Translations under genes and position numbers: made by a program
Shown: piece by piece, positions 51,459-61,282 of the stretch
Layout of the letters: the number at the start of each line of letters is the position of its first letter
Position numbering within the stretch: the stretch's first letter is position 1
The notes under the pieces: generated by a model
Told to the model about the DNA's origin: nothing
Seen by the model: the letters and a program-made list of their open reading frames with translations, nothing else
Database searches by the model: none
NCBI RefSeq assembly: GCF_013396335.1
Contig: NZ_JABWSY010000022.1
Coordinates: 18,844 to 82,843 of the forward strand
Reading direction: 5' to 3'
Source of the DNA: Bacillus sp. EB106-08-02-XG196
Lineage (GTDB): Bacteria; Bacillota; Bacilli; Bacillales; Cytobacillaceae
Length of the DNA stretch: 64,000 nt

Positions 51459-52730
51459 TTACAAGAAAAATCTTTGGATATCATTCCAAGTAACAACCAG
51501 CATAAGGAGCATTAAGAGAGCAAATCCAATAAAGTGGACCATTCCTTCCTTATGTCGATCTATTGGCTTTCCTCTTACAGCTTCAACTGCAAAGAACATT
51601 AGCCTTCCGCCATCAAGTGCTGGTATTGGCAGGAGATTCATGATTCCCAGGTTAATACTTAAAATAGCTGCCCACTTCATCACATAGTAAATTCCTGATT
51701 GAACTACTGTATCAGTGGAAGCATATATTCCAACAGGTCCAGAAAGCATGTCAATTGAGAACTGACCCGTAACTAGCTGTCCAAGCATGACAAAAATTTG
51801 TTTTGTCCAAAAATATGTTTCAGTAAAACCAGCAGTAATGGCTTTTAATGGAGATTTTTCTATTGGACTGTATACGCCAATTAGACCTATCTTTTCTCCT
51901 TCAACACTCTGCTCTTTCGGAGTTACAGTGATTTCCTGATCTTTACCATCACGGCTTATAGAGAAATCAAGTTTTTCATTAGGATTTTCTCTGATAATTT
52001 CTACGACATCAGACCAACTGGAGATTTCAGCGCCATTAATACTTTGAACAATATCTCCTTCTAATAATCCAGCTGCATTTGCAGCACCATCAGGCGTAAT
52101 GACACCTAATTTAGGCTCGTTAGTAGGAACACCTTGTAAAAAGGCAATAATAATGAACAAAAAGAATGCCAAGACGAAATTCATCATCGGACCAGCAAAA
52201 ATGGCCATGGTTCTCTGAGGCAGCGTTTTTGAAGCAAATTGACGATCATAAGGGGCCAATTGTGTTTCTATCCCATTTTCTACCGTAACAGCTGTCGGAC
52301 TTATAGGAAAGGTTTGCAAGCTTTCTTCCTCGTCCTCTGGATATCCCTTAATGAACAGCTTATGTTCAATATCAGCATACTCCACTTCCACAATTCGACA
52401 ATCAGGATACTTTTCTTTATTGTTCAAAATAATTTTATTTACGTTATTATCATTGTCAAACAAGAGCCCAATCCTATAACCAGGTTTTAGTTCAACACCC
52501 TCTGGATCTTCACCAGCCATCCGAACAAACCCGCCAATTGGCAGTAACCTAATTGTATACGTAGTTTCCCCTTTTTTATGAGTGAAAACCTTTGGACCAA
52601 AGCCGATTGCAAATTCGCGGCACAAAATGCCAGCTCGTTTCGCAAAAACCAAATGGCCTAATTCATGGAAAAATACTAAAGCACCAAAGATAACGATAAA
52701 GGCAATAACTGTAGTCAAACTAAAAACCAC
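51459..52730 (-). CDS. rseP: Site-2 membrane protease RseP/RasP
   Basis: 423-residue zinc intramembrane protease (RasP in B. subtilis) that cleaves anti-sigma factor RsiW, signal peptides and FtsL. The first membrane helix carries FFHELGHLVFAKR (HExxH). A PDZ domain (about 200-280, VITPDGAANAAGLLEGDIVQ) and the distal LLPIPALDGGRL motif (LDG) are present. It is 5 nt from dxr, in the uppS-cdsA-dxr-rseP operon. The proS gene that follows it in B. subtilis is absent. Confidence 0.96.
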   Translation of the reverse strand: MVFSLTTVIAFIVIFGALVFFHELGHLVFAKRAGILCREFAIGFGPKVFTHKKGETTYTIRLLPIGGFVRMAGEDPEGVELKPGYRIGLLFDNDNNVNKIILNNKEKYPDCRIVEVEYADIEHKLFIKGYPEDEEESLQTFPISPTAVTVENGIETQLAPYDRQFASKTLPQRTMAIFAGPMMNFVLAFFLFIIIAFLQGVPTNEPKLGVITPDGAANAAGLLEGDIVQSINGAEISSWSDVVEIIRENPNEKLDFSISRDGKDQEITVTPKEQSVEGEKIGLIGVYSPIEKSPLKAITAGFTETYFWTKQIFVMLGQLVTGQFSIDMLSGPVGIYASTDTVVQSGIYYVMKWAAILSINLGIMNLLPIPALDGGRLMFFAVEAVRGKPIDRHKEGMVHFIGFALLMLLMLVVTWNDIQRFFL

Positions 52731-52735
52731 CTTTT

Positions 52736-53878
52736 TTATAGAAGTGAATTTACATATTGTCTTGTTTCTTTGTCCACCTCTTGAATAATGGATAAGTCAG
52801 GATTTTTTATTAATTCGTGCTTGTTTAATGCCTTCTCAATCATATCCTCAATTTGTAAGAAACTAATCTTTTCATTTAAAAAAGCAGCTACAGCAACTTC
52901 ATTTGCTGCATTCAAAACTGTAGGCATTGTTCCGCCTTGTTTGCCAGCCTCGTAGGCAAATTGCATACAGCGAAAACGATTTACGTCCATTTCCTGGAAA
53001 TGCAATAGACCAATTTTAGCTAAATCCAGCCTTTGAGAAGTAGGTAGAGGCAGCCGGTCTGGATAGGAGAGTGCAAATTGAATCGGTACTCTCATATCTG
53101 GTGTTCCAAGCTGGGCTATTATGCTGCTGTCATGAAATTCTACCATAGAATGAATAATGCTTTCTTTATGAAGCAGCACATCAATTTTTTCATATGGCAT
53201 GTTGTACAACCAATGAGCCTCAATCACCTCAAGCCCTTTATTCATCATCGTTGCAGAATCTATTGTTATTTTTGCCCCCATTGACCAATTGGGATGGTTT
53301 AATGCTTCTCTGACCGTAACTCCTTCCAATTCTTTACGTGTACGGTCACGGAAGCTCCCACCAGAAGCCGTCAATATCAATTTTTCTACATTCTTTTCCT
53401 TTTCACCCTGTAAGCACTGAAAAATTGCAGAATGTTCACTATCCACCGGAAGTAATGCCACGCCATTTTTCTCCGCAGCCTCCATAACAAGATGACCAGC
53501 CGTAACAAGTGTCTCTTTGTTGGCAATCGCAATGGTTTTACCCGCCTCTATTGCATGTAAGGTAGGGTTTAAACCAACACTTCCAATTACAGCATTCACT
53601 AGGATATCAGCTGAAGGATATACTGCAGCTTCTATGAGACCCTCTTCACCAAAGGTGAACTTAGTAATAGGAAATTCTGCTTTTAATGTATTACAGTCTT
53701 GGTACTCTTGTACAGAAACTAGCTCTGGCTGAAATTCATGAATCATTTTTCTTGCTAAATCTAAATTTTTCCCTATCGAGATGGCAACTAATTTAAATTC
53801 AGATGGATGTTCACGAAGTATATCTAAAGTTTGAGTGCCTATCGAGCCTGTAGCACCCAAAATGCAAATCTTTTTCAA
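52736..53878 (-). CDS. dxr: 1-deoxy-D-xylulose-5-phosphate reductoisomerase
   Basis: 380-residue NADPH-dependent enzyme of the MEP isoprenoid pathway. The N-terminal LGATGSIGTQTLDIL loop, the substrate-binding LLPVDSEHSAIFQCL (about 150) and NHPNWSMGAKITIDSATMMN (about 205) are visible. It lies between cdsA and rseP. The product feeds undecaprenyl phosphate made by UppS in the same cluster. Confidence 0.97.
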   Translation of the reverse strand: MKKICILGATGSIGTQTLDILREHPSEFKLVAISIGKNLDLARKMIHEFQPELVSVQEYQDCNTLKAEFPITKFTFGEEGLIEAAVYPSADILVNAVIGSVGLNPTLHAIEAGKTIAIANKETLVTAGHLVMEAAEKNGVALLPVDSEHSAIFQCLQGEKEKNVEKLILTASGGSFRDRTRKELEGVTVREALNHPNWSMGAKITIDSATMMNKGLEVIEAHWLYNMPYEKIDVLLHKESIIHSMVEFHDSSIIAQLGTPDMRVPIQFALSYPDRLPLPTSQRLDLAKIGLLHFQEMDVNRFRCMQFAYEAGKQGGTMPTVLNAANEVAVAAFLNEKISFLQIEDMIEKALNKHELIKNPDLSIIQEVDKETRQYVNSLL

Positions 53879-53899
53879 AGAAAATTCAACTCCCTAACT

Positions 53900-54688
53900 C
53901 TACCATAGATGAAAAAAGTGTAATAATGGCAAAACGAATAATAGACTATCGAAACGGTCAAGGATTCCACCATGACCTGGTAATATATTTCCAGAATCCT
54001 TCACATTAAAATGCCGTTTGAACGCAGATTGAACCAGATCACCAATTTGTCCAAAAATAGAAAGGACAACAGTTATCGCCATTAATGTAAATATTGTTGC
54101 ATTGATTTCAGAAAATACTGCAAACAATACAGCAACAATTAAGGCTGAAACCACTCCACCTATAGATCCCTCAACCGTTTTATTCGGACTTATTTCCGGC
54201 CATAGTTTGTTTTTTCCAGTGGCTTTACCGATAAAATAAGCACCTGAATCAGTAGCCCATATCATGAATAATGAGTAGAAGATATAGACTATACCCGCAT
54301 CACGAGTCTCAATAAAGAAGTAAAATCCAATTCCCACATAAATGGCTGATAAAACAGAAAAACCTGCATCTTCGAAGGTAAATCGATTCTTTGTTATCAC
54401 GGTATTGGCCAATAACAAAAGGATTAAAGCAATACCCAGTTCTGTTTTTGTATAATTAAAAGTATTTACTATATCATAATACTGCTCTGGAAAAAGAATA
54501 ACCCAGAGAAATAAAACAGTCAGCAGTCCATGAACAGAAAAAATACTAAGTTTTTTCATTTTTAATAACTCATACAATCCCACAGTTGCGAGGAAATATG
54601 TTAGGAGGACAAAAGGCAGTCCACCATAAAAAACAATTGGTAAAAATAAAGCAGCTGCTACAACTCCTGTAATGATTCTTTGCTTCAT
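53900..54688 (-). CDS. cdsA: Phosphatidate cytidylyltransferase
   Basis: 262-residue integral membrane enzyme that makes CDP-diacylglycerol from phosphatidate and CTP. About seven to eight hydrophobic segments are visible. The C-terminal CDS signature is complete at about 225-250 (SAFKRHFNVKDSGNILPGHG, then GILDRFD). It is 21 nt from dxr and 44 nt from uppS. The product is the substrate of PgsA, also in this window. Confidence 0.96.
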   Translation of the reverse strand: MKQRIITGVVAAALFLPIVFYGGLPFVLLTYFLATVGLYELLKMKKLSIFSVHGLLTVLFLWVILFPEQYYDIVNTFNYTKTELGIALILLLLANTVITKNRFTFEDAGFSVLSAIYVGIGFYFFIETRDAGIVYIFYSLFMIWATDSGAYFIGKATGKNKLWPEISPNKTVEGSIGGVVSALIVAVLFAVFSEINATIFTLMAITVVLSIFGQIGDLVQSAFKRHFNVKDSGNILPGHGGILDRFDSLLFVLPLLHFFHLW

Positions 54689-54732
54689 CTAAGATTTCAA
54701 CACCTTTATAGTACTTGAGAGAGAGATACTTT

Positions 54733-55512
54733 TTAGATACCGCCAAAACGACGTTGACGGTTTTGATATACTTCAATTGCTTCAATCAGATGTTTTTCTC
54801 TGAAATCTGGCCATAATACATCCGTAAACCAAAACTCCGAATATGCTAATTGCCATAACATAAAATTACTTAGCCTGATTTCACCACTGGTACGAATCAA
54901 TAAGTCCGGGTCATTGAGGTTAGAAGTCATCAGATACGAAGAGAAAATCTCTTCATTTAACTCGCCTTCTTTTAGTATTCCACTTTTATAATCATTTAAG
55001 ACTTTTTTAGTGGCATCAATAATTTCGGATCGACTGCCATAGTTAAGTGCAAAGTTTAATACAAGTCCATCATTATTCTTTGTATCCTCAATCGCTCTTT
55101 GAATTGCGTTTAATGTATGTACCGGAAGTTGGTCTTGATACCCCATCATCGTTACTTGAACATTTTCTTCAATTAATTCAGGCAAAAAGGTTCCTAAAAA
55201 TTCTTCTGGAAGCTTCATTAAATAATCCACTTCGTTTTTTGGACGCTTCCAATTTTCAGTTGAAAAAGCATATAACGTAAGTGTTTTGATTCCAAGGTTG
55301 TTGGCTAACTTCGTTATCTTACGCACGACCTTCATACCTTCATGATGTCCGGCAATTCGTGGCAAGGCTCTCTTCTTAGCCCAACGTCCATTGCCATCCA
55401 TAATAATCGCAACATGTTCCGGTACCGGCAATTTTTTAACCTTTTCTATATTTTCTCGGAGTATGGAAGAGTTATTGTTTTGATTCTTCCAAAGCCTTAT
55501 TTTATTAAACAT
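54733..55512 (-). CDS. uppS: Undecaprenyl diphosphate synthase
   Basis: 259-residue cis-prenyltransferase that makes the C55 carrier for cell wall synthesis. The motif IIMDGNGRWAKKR with catalytic Asp and the C-terminal DLLIRTSGEIRLSNFMLWQL are present. The start at 55512 follows GGAGGAG by 7 nt; an in-frame ATG at 55542 lies upstream of that site. It begins the uppS-cdsA-dxr-rseP operon. The gap to frr (55513-55691) shows no clear promoter to me. Confidence 0.96.
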   Translation of the reverse strand: MFNKIRLWKNQNNNSSILRENIEKVKKLPVPEHVAIIMDGNGRWAKKRALPRIAGHHEGMKVVRKITKLANNLGIKTLTLYAFSTENWKRPKNEVDYLMKLPEEFLGTFLPELIEENVQVTMMGYQDQLPVHTLNAIQRAIEDTKNNDGLVLNFALNYGSRSEIIDATKKVLNDYKSGILKEGELNEEIFSSYLMTSNLNDPDLLIRTSGEIRLSNFMLWQLAYSEFWFTDVLWPDFREKHLIEAIEVYQNRQRRFGGI

Positions 55513-55691
55513 AACATTGCTCCTCCAAATTAAGATAATCATTTCCTCCGATAATAGATCATGCCCACAGAGACTGTGTTGAAATATATGAAGAATGCTG
55601 ATTTTTGCATGCTTTTATCATACCAAAAAAGTAAAAATATATCTTCTACTAAATAAGTTATGTACTTGTACAAGAAATAAGAATGCCGAAT

Positions 55692-55722
55692 AGTTAAAAA
55701 ACCCCCTAAAAAAGAGGGTTCT
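55692..55722 (-). terminator. Terminator after frr
   Basis: AACCCCCT and AGAGGGTT pair with one mismatch (55700-55720). The minus strand continues TTTTTTAAC. Confidence 0.75.
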
Positions 55723-55730
55723 CACAATAA

Positions 55731-56288
55731 TTAAACTTCCAAGATTTCTTTTTCTTTGTCTTTTGTTATTTGGTCAATCTTACTTATGTGCTCGTCTGTT
55801 AGTTTTTGGATATCATCTGAATAACCTCTAAGGGCGTCTTCCGTAATTTCTCCGTTTTTCTCTAGCTTTTTCAAATCATCGTTACCGTCACGTCGAATAT
55901 TACGAATCGCTACTTTTGCCTCTTCGGATTCTTTCTTCACTAATTTCACTAGTTCTTTACGGCGTTCTTCAGTCAATTGGGGGATGGCCAGTCTAATGAC
56001 CACACCATCATTTGATGGATTTAACCCTAAATCAGATTTTAGTATCGCCTTTTCAATATCACCAAGAATAGATTTATCATAAGGCTGGATGACAAGGAGT
56101 CTCGCTTCTGGAGTAGAAATTCCAGCCATTTGATTCACTGGTGTCGGTGCTCCATAATAATCAATTGTAATTCTATCTAGTAAAGAAGCACTCGCTCTCC
56201 CTGCACGAATACTAGCAAGCTCACGGGAATATGCTTGAATTGCTTTAAGCATTCTATCCTTCGTTGCTGAAACCACTTGTTTTGGCAT
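55731..56288 (-). CDS. frr: Ribosome recycling factor
   Basis: 185-residue RRF that splits post-termination ribosomes with EF-G. The helical bundle pattern RAGRASASLLDRITIDYYG and VIRLAIPQLTEERRKELVKL is standard, and the length is exact. Its start overlaps the pyrH stop by one base (TAATG), so the two are coupled. Confidence 0.98.
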   Translation of the reverse strand: MPKQVVSATKDRMLKAIQAYSRELASIRAGRASASLLDRITIDYYGAPTPVNQMAGISTPEARLLVIQPYDKSILGDIEKAILKSDLGLNPSNDGVVIRLAIPQLTEERRKELVKLVKKESEEAKVAIRNIRRDGNDDLKKLEKNGEITEDALRGYSDDIQKLTDEHISKIDQITKDKEKEILEV

Positions 56289-57013
56289 TAATTTTTCCCC
56301 CTAACAATCGTTCCAATTTTTTCACCCATTACTGCGCGTTTAATATTTCCTTGTTCCATTATCGAGAAAACAATTAGTGGAATATCATTATCCATACATA
56401 ATGAAGATGCAGTTGAATCCATAACAGCTAATCCTTCTTTGAGAACATCAAGGAAAGAGAGGTCGTCATACTTCGTTGCATTAGGATCAATGCGCGGATC
56501 GGCAGAATACACACCATCAACATTATTTTTTGCCATTAAGATGACTTCTGCGTCGATTTCGGCTGCACGTAAAGCCGCAGTTGTATCGGTTGAGAAATAC
56601 GGATTTCCTGTTCCGGCTGCAAAAATAACCACTCTCTTTTTTTCTAAATGTCTCATTGCTCGACGTCTAATATATGGTTCTGCAACTTGACGCATTTCTA
56701 TTGAAGTTTGTACTCTTGATTCAATTCCCAGGTGTTCTAAACTGTCCTGAAGTGCTAAAGAATTCATTACAGTGGCTAGCATCCCCATATAATCAGCAGT
56801 TGCTCTGTCCATTCCCATCTCACTGCCTATTTTACCACGCCAAATATTACCTCCGCCAACAACAACAGCCACCTCAACACCAAGTTCTGCAATTTCCTTT
56901 ACTTGTCCAGCGATTGATTTTATTACGGATGGTTTAATACCAAAGCTTGATTCTCCTGCAAGTGCTTCCCCGCTTAATTTTAGAACGACGCGTTTGTACT
57001 TAGGACCGCTCAT
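56288..57013 (-). CDS. pyrH: Uridylate kinase
   Basis: 241-residue UMP kinase of the amino-acid kinase family. The nucleotide-binding VVLKLSGEALAGE and VVVGGGNIWRG are present, as are GTGNPYFSTDTTAALRA and NVDGVYSADPR. It lies between tsf and frr as in most Bacillota. The start ATG has GGAGG upstream, and a terminator stands between tsf and it. Confidence 0.98.
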   Translation of the reverse strand: MSGPKYKRVVLKLSGEALAGESSFGIKPSVIKSIAGQVKEIAELGVEVAVVVGGGNIWRGKIGSEMGMDRATADYMGMLATVMNSLALQDSLEHLGIESRVQTSIEMRQVAEPYIRRRAMRHLEKKRVVIFAAGTGNPYFSTDTTAALRAAEIDAEVILMAKNNVDGVYSADPRIDPNATKYDDLSFLDVLKEGLAVMDSTASSLCMDNDIPLIVFSIMEQGNIKRAVMGEKIGTIVRGKN

Positions 57014-57049
57014 ATGAACCTCCTTATTATGTATATTATTATAAAAAAC

Positions 57050-57087
57050 CCTTTAAAAATAGGGAACACATCGTGTTCCCTATTTAA
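57050..57087 (-). terminator. Terminator between tsf and pyrH
   Basis: AAATAGGGAACAC (57057-57069) and GTGTTCCCTATTT (57073-57085) form a perfect 13-bp stem with a 3-nt loop. The minus strand continues TTAAAGGG. Confidence 0.88.
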
Positions 57088-57124
57088 AACATATTTTGCG
57101 TATCGTACCTTATAACCAAACCTA

Positions 57125-58006
57125 TTACTTTTTATTAACTTGGTTCATAACTTCTTCAGCGAAGTTGTCTTCACGCTTTTCAATACCTTCGCCCACTTCA
57201 TAGCGTACGAATTCACGTACAGAAGCGCCTTTTGACTCAACGAACTGACGAACTTTTTGGTCAGGGTTTTTAACAAAAGTCTGGTCAAGTAGGCAAACAT
57301 CTTCAAAATATTTTCCAAGACGGCCTTCTACCATTTTTTCTACGATTTTTTCTGGTTTTCCTTCGTTAAGAGCTTGTGTAGTTAAAACTTGACGCTCATG
57401 CTCAACTTCTTCTTGAGAAACTTGATCACGAGATACATATTTAGGTTTTAATGCTGCAATGTGCATAGATACATCTTTAGCAGCATCTGCATCAGTAGTT
57501 CCTTCTAGAACTGTTAATACACTAATACGTCCTCCCATATGAAGGTATGCGCCAAATGCATCATTATCTGTTTTAGAAACTACAGTAAAACGACGAAGTG
57601 ATAGTTTTTCACCAATTTTAGCAATAGCAGCATTGATATAGTCTGCTACAGTCACTCCATTAATCGTTTGTGCAGAAGCTTCTTCAACTGTTGCTGGTTT
57701 GTTAGCAAGCAAGTGTGCAGCTAATTCTTTTACTAGGCTTTGGAAAGCTTCGTTCTTTGCAACGAAATCAGTTTCAGAGTTTACTTCTAAAATAACTGCT
57801 TCGTTTCCTTCAGCAACAACATATGTTAACCCTTCTGCAGCAATACGGTCGCCTTTTTTCGCAGCTGAAGCGATTCCTTTTTCACGTAAGAAGTCAATTG
57901 CCTTTTCCATATCACCATTTGTTTCTGTTAAAGCCTTTTTACAATCCATCATTCCTGCGCCAGTTTTTTCGCGTAGTTCTTTTACCATTTGTGCAGTAAC
58001 TGCCAT
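57125..58006 (-). CDS. tsf: Elongation factor Ts
   Basis: 293-residue EF-Ts, nucleotide exchange factor for EF-Tu. The N-terminal UBA-like domain (MVKELREKTGAGMMDCKKAL, 8-27) and the core VILEVNSETDFVAKNE motif are present. It follows rpsB with a read-through-type terminator between. The length is normal. Confidence 0.98.
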   Translation of the reverse strand: MAVTAQMVKELREKTGAGMMDCKKALTETNGDMEKAIDFLREKGIASAAKKGDRIAAEGLTYVVAEGNEAVILEVNSETDFVAKNEAFQSLVKELAAHLLANKPATVEEASAQTINGVTVADYINAAIAKIGEKLSLRRFTVVSKTDNDAFGAYLHMGGRISVLTVLEGTTDADAAKDVSMHIAALKPKYVSRDQVSQEEVEHERQVLTTQALNEGKPEKIVEKMVEGRLGKYFEDVCLLDQTFVKNPDQKVRQFVESKGASVREFVRYEVGEGIEKREDNFAEEVMNQVNKK

Positions 58007-58073
58007 GATTTTTTCCTCCTTTAATTCCTATGTACATACTAATAGCTTAGCCATTGAACGCTAAGATTAACCT

Positions 58074-58119
58074 TTAAAAAAAGGTGATAAAGGGTCTCCC
58101 TCTTATCACCTTTTTTAGT
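58074..58119 (-). terminator. Hairpin between rpsB and tsf
   Basis: AAAAAAGGTGATAA (58077-58090) pairs with TTATCACCTTTTTT around an 11-13-nt loop, followed by T/A-rich sequence. It may adjust the ratio of S2 to EF-Ts. Confidence 0.82.
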
Positions 58120-58133
58120 TCAAACTATTTGAC

Positions 58134-58838
58134 TTACGCTTCTACAGCTACTTCTTCACCTTGTTTTGCTTCAAGGATAGCGTCAGCCATTTTACCTGTT
58201 AAAAGCTTAACCGCACGAATCGCATCGTCATTCGCAGGAATAACTACATCGATTTCGTCTGGATCACAGTTAGTATCAACAATTCCTACGATAGGAATGT
58301 TCAATTTTTTAGCTTCAGCAACTGCGATACGCTCTTTACGAGGGTCGATAATGAAAAGTGCATCTGGAAGCTGCTTCATATCTTTGATTCCGCCTAAGAA
58401 TTTTTCAAGGCGTTCTTGTTCTTTCTTTAATTGAACTACTTCTTTTTTAGGTAATACTTCGAAAGTACCGTCTTCTGACATTCTTTCAATATCTTTTAAG
58501 CGACCGATACGCTTTTGGATTGTTTCAAAGTTTGTTAAAGTACCACCCAACCAACGTTGGTTAACAAAGTACATACCTGAACGAGCTGCTTCTTCTTTAA
58601 CAGAATCTTGAGCTTGTTTCTTAGTACCAACAAAAAGGATCGTTCCGCCATTAGCAGCTAGATCTTTCACCCAGTTATAAGCTTCTTCAACTTTCTTAAC
58701 TGTTTTTTGTAGGTCGATGATATAGATACCGTTTCTCTCTGTGAAGATATATTTCTTCATTTTTGGGTTCCAACGGCGAGTTTGGTGTCCAAAGTGTACA
58801 CCAGCTTCAAGCAATTGCTTCATTGAAATTACTGACAT
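58134..58838 (-). CDS. rpsB: 30S ribosomal protein S2
   Basis: 234-residue S2. The motif LLEAGVHFGHQTRRWNPKM and LFIIDPRKERIAVAEA with GIVDTNCDPDEID are family markers. It has an extended -10 sigma-A promoter at 58954-58982 and a leader of about 110 nt with several short stems, possibly a site for S2 autoregulation. The start ATG follows AGGAGG. Confidence 0.98.
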   Translation of the reverse strand: MSVISMKQLLEAGVHFGHQTRRWNPKMKKYIFTERNGIYIIDLQKTVKKVEEAYNWVKDLAANGGTILFVGTKKQAQDSVKEEAARSGMYFVNQRWLGGTLTNFETIQKRIGRLKDIERMSEDGTFEVLPKKEVVQLKKEQERLEKFLGGIKDMKQLPDALFIIDPRKERIAVAEAKKLNIPIVGIVDTNCDPDEIDVVIPANDDAIRAVKLLTGKMADAILEAKQGEEVAVEA

Positions 58839-58953
58839 GTTTTTTTCCTCCTATGGTTTCGTTTTCCTCCGCTTAGTCTCATTTTTAAACAGCAACTGTA
58901 TAAACAGCACCGGCTGCTTAAATCAACAAGCGTGTGTAATAACACCGTTAAAT

Positions 58954-58982
58954 AATATAGCACATGTGCGAATAACAATCAA
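58954..58982 (-). promoter_or_regulatory. Sigma-A promoter for rpsB
   Basis: On the minus strand, -35 TTGATT (58977-58982), a 17-nt spacer and -10 TATATT (58954-58959), preceded by an extended TGC. Confidence 0.7.
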
Positions 58983-58991
58983 GTTCTACTT

Positions 58992-59024
58992 TCAAAAAAA
59001 ATCCCCAGTAAGACCGGGGATTCG
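58992..59024 (-). terminator. Terminator after codY
   Basis: AATCCCC (59000-59006) and GGGGATT (59016-59022). The minus strand continues with eight Ts. Confidence 0.9.
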
Positions 59025-59029
59025 TTTCA

Positions 59030-59809
59030 TTAGTTAGATCTTAATTTATCAAGTTCAACCAGGAACTTATCATTTAGAACTTTAATGTATGTTCCCTTCA
59101 TACCAAGAGAACGAGATTCAATGACTCCAGCACTTTCAAGCTTTCTTAAAGCATTAACAATTACAGAACGAGTAATACCAACACGATCTGCAATTTTCGA
59201 AGCAACCAACAAGCCTTCGTGTCCATTTAGCTCTTCAAAGATATGTTCAATCGCTTCAAGCTCACTGTAAGATAATGAACTGATTGCCATTTGAACTACT
59301 GCTTTGCTTCTTGCTTCTTCTTCGATTTCCTCAGACTTTTCACGTAGGATTTCCATACCAACAACTGTTGCACCATATTCAGCAAGAATAAGGTCATCAT
59401 CATGGAATTTCTCTTGTAATCTTGCAAGGATTAAAGTACCGAGGCGCTCACCGCCGCCGATGATTGGAACGATTGTAGTTAATCCTTCACGGAATAAATC
59501 TCTATTTTCTACTGGAAATGCAGTATATTGACTTTCAACATCAAGATTTGAAGATGTTTCTGAAATATTAAATAGACCATTCGTATATTCTTCAGGAAAT
59601 TGACGATCCTCTAGCATCTTTTTCATGCGATCATTTTCTATTTGCTGATTAATCGCATAGCCAAGAAGTTTTCCTCGGCGGCTGAGAATGAAAATATTCG
59701 ATTCGATAACTTCACTTAGAGTTTCAGACATTTCTTTAAAGTTTACCGGCTTTCCTGCTGCCTTTTGTAATAACACATTAATTTTTCTAGTTTTTGTAAG
59801 TAAATCCAT
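59030..59809 (-). CDS. codY: GTP- and branched-chain-amino-acid-sensing repressor CodY
   Basis: 259-residue global regulator that represses stationary-phase and amino acid genes when GTP and isoleucine are high. The N-terminal GAF ligand domain (about 1-155) and the C-terminal winged HTH (about 195-245, ASKIADRVGITRSVIVNALR) are intact. The start ATG follows TAGGAGGA. It ends the hslV-hslU-codY operon, whose usual first gene xerC is decayed here. Confidence 0.98.
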   Translation of the reverse strand: MDLLTKTRKINVLLQKAAGKPVNFKEMSETLSEVIESNIFILSRRGKLLGYAINQQIENDRMKKMLEDRQFPEEYTNGLFNISETSSNLDVESQYTAFPVENRDLFREGLTTIVPIIGGGERLGTLILARLQEKFHDDDLILAEYGATVVGMEILREKSEEIEEEARSKAVVQMAISSLSYSELEAIEHIFEELNGHEGLLVASKIADRVGITRSVIVNALRKLESAGVIESRSLGMKGTYIKVLNDKFLVELDKLRSN

Positions 59810-59862
59810 TTGTTTCTTCCTCCTAATTAACTGGAACCATTATTAATTTAATTGATATATAA

Positions 59863-61266
59863 TTATAAGATAAATTGGCTTAAATCTTTATTTTTTGATA
59901 TTGCTCCAAGCTTATCGTCAACATATTGCGGAGTAATGGCAACCTTCTCCATTAAAATATCAGGTGCTTCAAACGATAAGTCTTCTAATAATTTTTCTAA
60001 TATTGTGTGAAGTCTTCTTGCCCCGATATTATCTGTATTTTGATTCACTTCAAAGGCAACTTCAGCTATTCTACGAATAGCATCGTCAGAAAATTCAATT
60101 TGTATACCTTCTGTTTCCAATAATGCTTGATATTGTTTAATTAAAGCATTATCAGGTTCAATCAAAATCCTAAAGAAATCTTCTACCGTTAATTTCGTTA
60201 ATTCAACACGAATCGGCAGACGTCCCTGTAATTCTGGTATTAAATCCGATGGTTTTGACATATGAAAAGCCCCAGCGGCGATAAATAAAATATAATCTGT
60301 TTTTATTGATCCATATTTCGTCACAACCGTAGAACCCTCAACGATTGGTAAAATATCTCGTTGGACTCCTTCACGAGACACATCTGCTGAAGAACCGCCA
60401 GTGTTTTTGCTGGCTATTTTGTCAATTTCATCAATAAAGATGATACCTGTCTGTTCAGCACGGTAAACTGCTTCAGTGGTAACCTCATCCATATCAATCA
60501 ACCTTGCAGCTTCTTCATTTGTTAATACTTTCCTTGCCTCGCGTACTGTTAATTTTCTTTTTTTCCGTTTCTTTGGCATAAAGCTGCTGAGCGCATCTTG
60601 CATGTTCATCCCCATTTGTTCCATCCCTGAACCTTGAAGCATATCAAACATGGAAGGTGATTGCTCTTCAACTTCAACCGTAACCATCTCTTCTTCTAAT
60701 TGACCAAGAGCAAGCTTTTCCCTTACTATCTTACGTTTTTCAGTAACAGAGTAATCCTCTTGTTGAGTATCCTGATCTGGAGCTGCATTGCCGCCGCCAA
60801 ATAACATTTCAAGTGGATTTTTATAATTTTGTGCTTTCTTTGCTGATGGAACAAGTAAATCAACTAGCCTAGCATTTGCGTTTTCCTCTGCACGTTCCTT
60901 CACAGACAACATTCTATCCTCTTTAACCAATCTGACAGATGTTTCAACGAGGTCACGAACCATAGATTCCACATCACGGCCCACATAACCGACTTCTGTA
61001 AATTTCGTAGCCTCTACTTTAACGAATGGAGCACCAACCAGTTTCGCAATTCTTCTGGCAATTTCCGTTTTACCAACACCCGTTGGACCAATCATTAAAA
61101 TATTTTTAGGAATAATTTCTTCGCGGAGTTTTTCGTTTAACAAACCTCGTCTATATCGATTTCTAAGTGCAACCGCAACTGCCTTTTTCGCATCCTTCTG
61201 ACCAATAATATATTGATCAAGTCTCTCAACAATTTGACGCGGTGTTAGGTTATCTGTTTTAGCCAT
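59863..61266 (-). CDS. hslU: ATPase subunit HslU (ClpY) of the HslVU protease
   Basis: 467-residue AAA+ unfoldase that feeds HslV. Walker A GPTGVGKTEIARR (about 60), the pore motif GYVGRDV, the inserted I domain (about 110-240) and Walker B IIFIDEIDKIA are present. The C-terminal tail ends SQFIL, which docks in HslV. The start at 61266 follows GGGAGG; an upstream ATG at 61323 would lie inside hslV. Confidence 0.97.
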   Translation of the reverse strand: MAKTDNLTPRQIVERLDQYIIGQKDAKKAVAVALRNRYRRGLLNEKLREEIIPKNILMIGPTGVGKTEIARRIAKLVGAPFVKVEATKFTEVGYVGRDVESMVRDLVETSVRLVKEDRMLSVKERAEENANARLVDLLVPSAKKAQNYKNPLEMLFGGGNAAPDQDTQQEDYSVTEKRKIVREKLALGQLEEEMVTVEVEEQSPSMFDMLQGSGMEQMGMNMQDALSSFMPKKRKKRKLTVREARKVLTNEEAARLIDMDEVTTEAVYRAEQTGIIFIDEIDKIASKNTGGSSADVSREGVQRDILPIVEGSTVVTKYGSIKTDYILFIAAGAFHMSKPSDLIPELQGRLPIRVELTKLTVEDFFRILIEPDNALIKQYQALLETEGIQIEFSDDAIRRIAEVAFEVNQNTDNIGARRLHTILEKLLEDLSFEAPDILMEKVAITPQYVDDKLGAISKNKDLSQFIL

Positions 61267-61282
61267 TTTAGGTTCCCTCCCG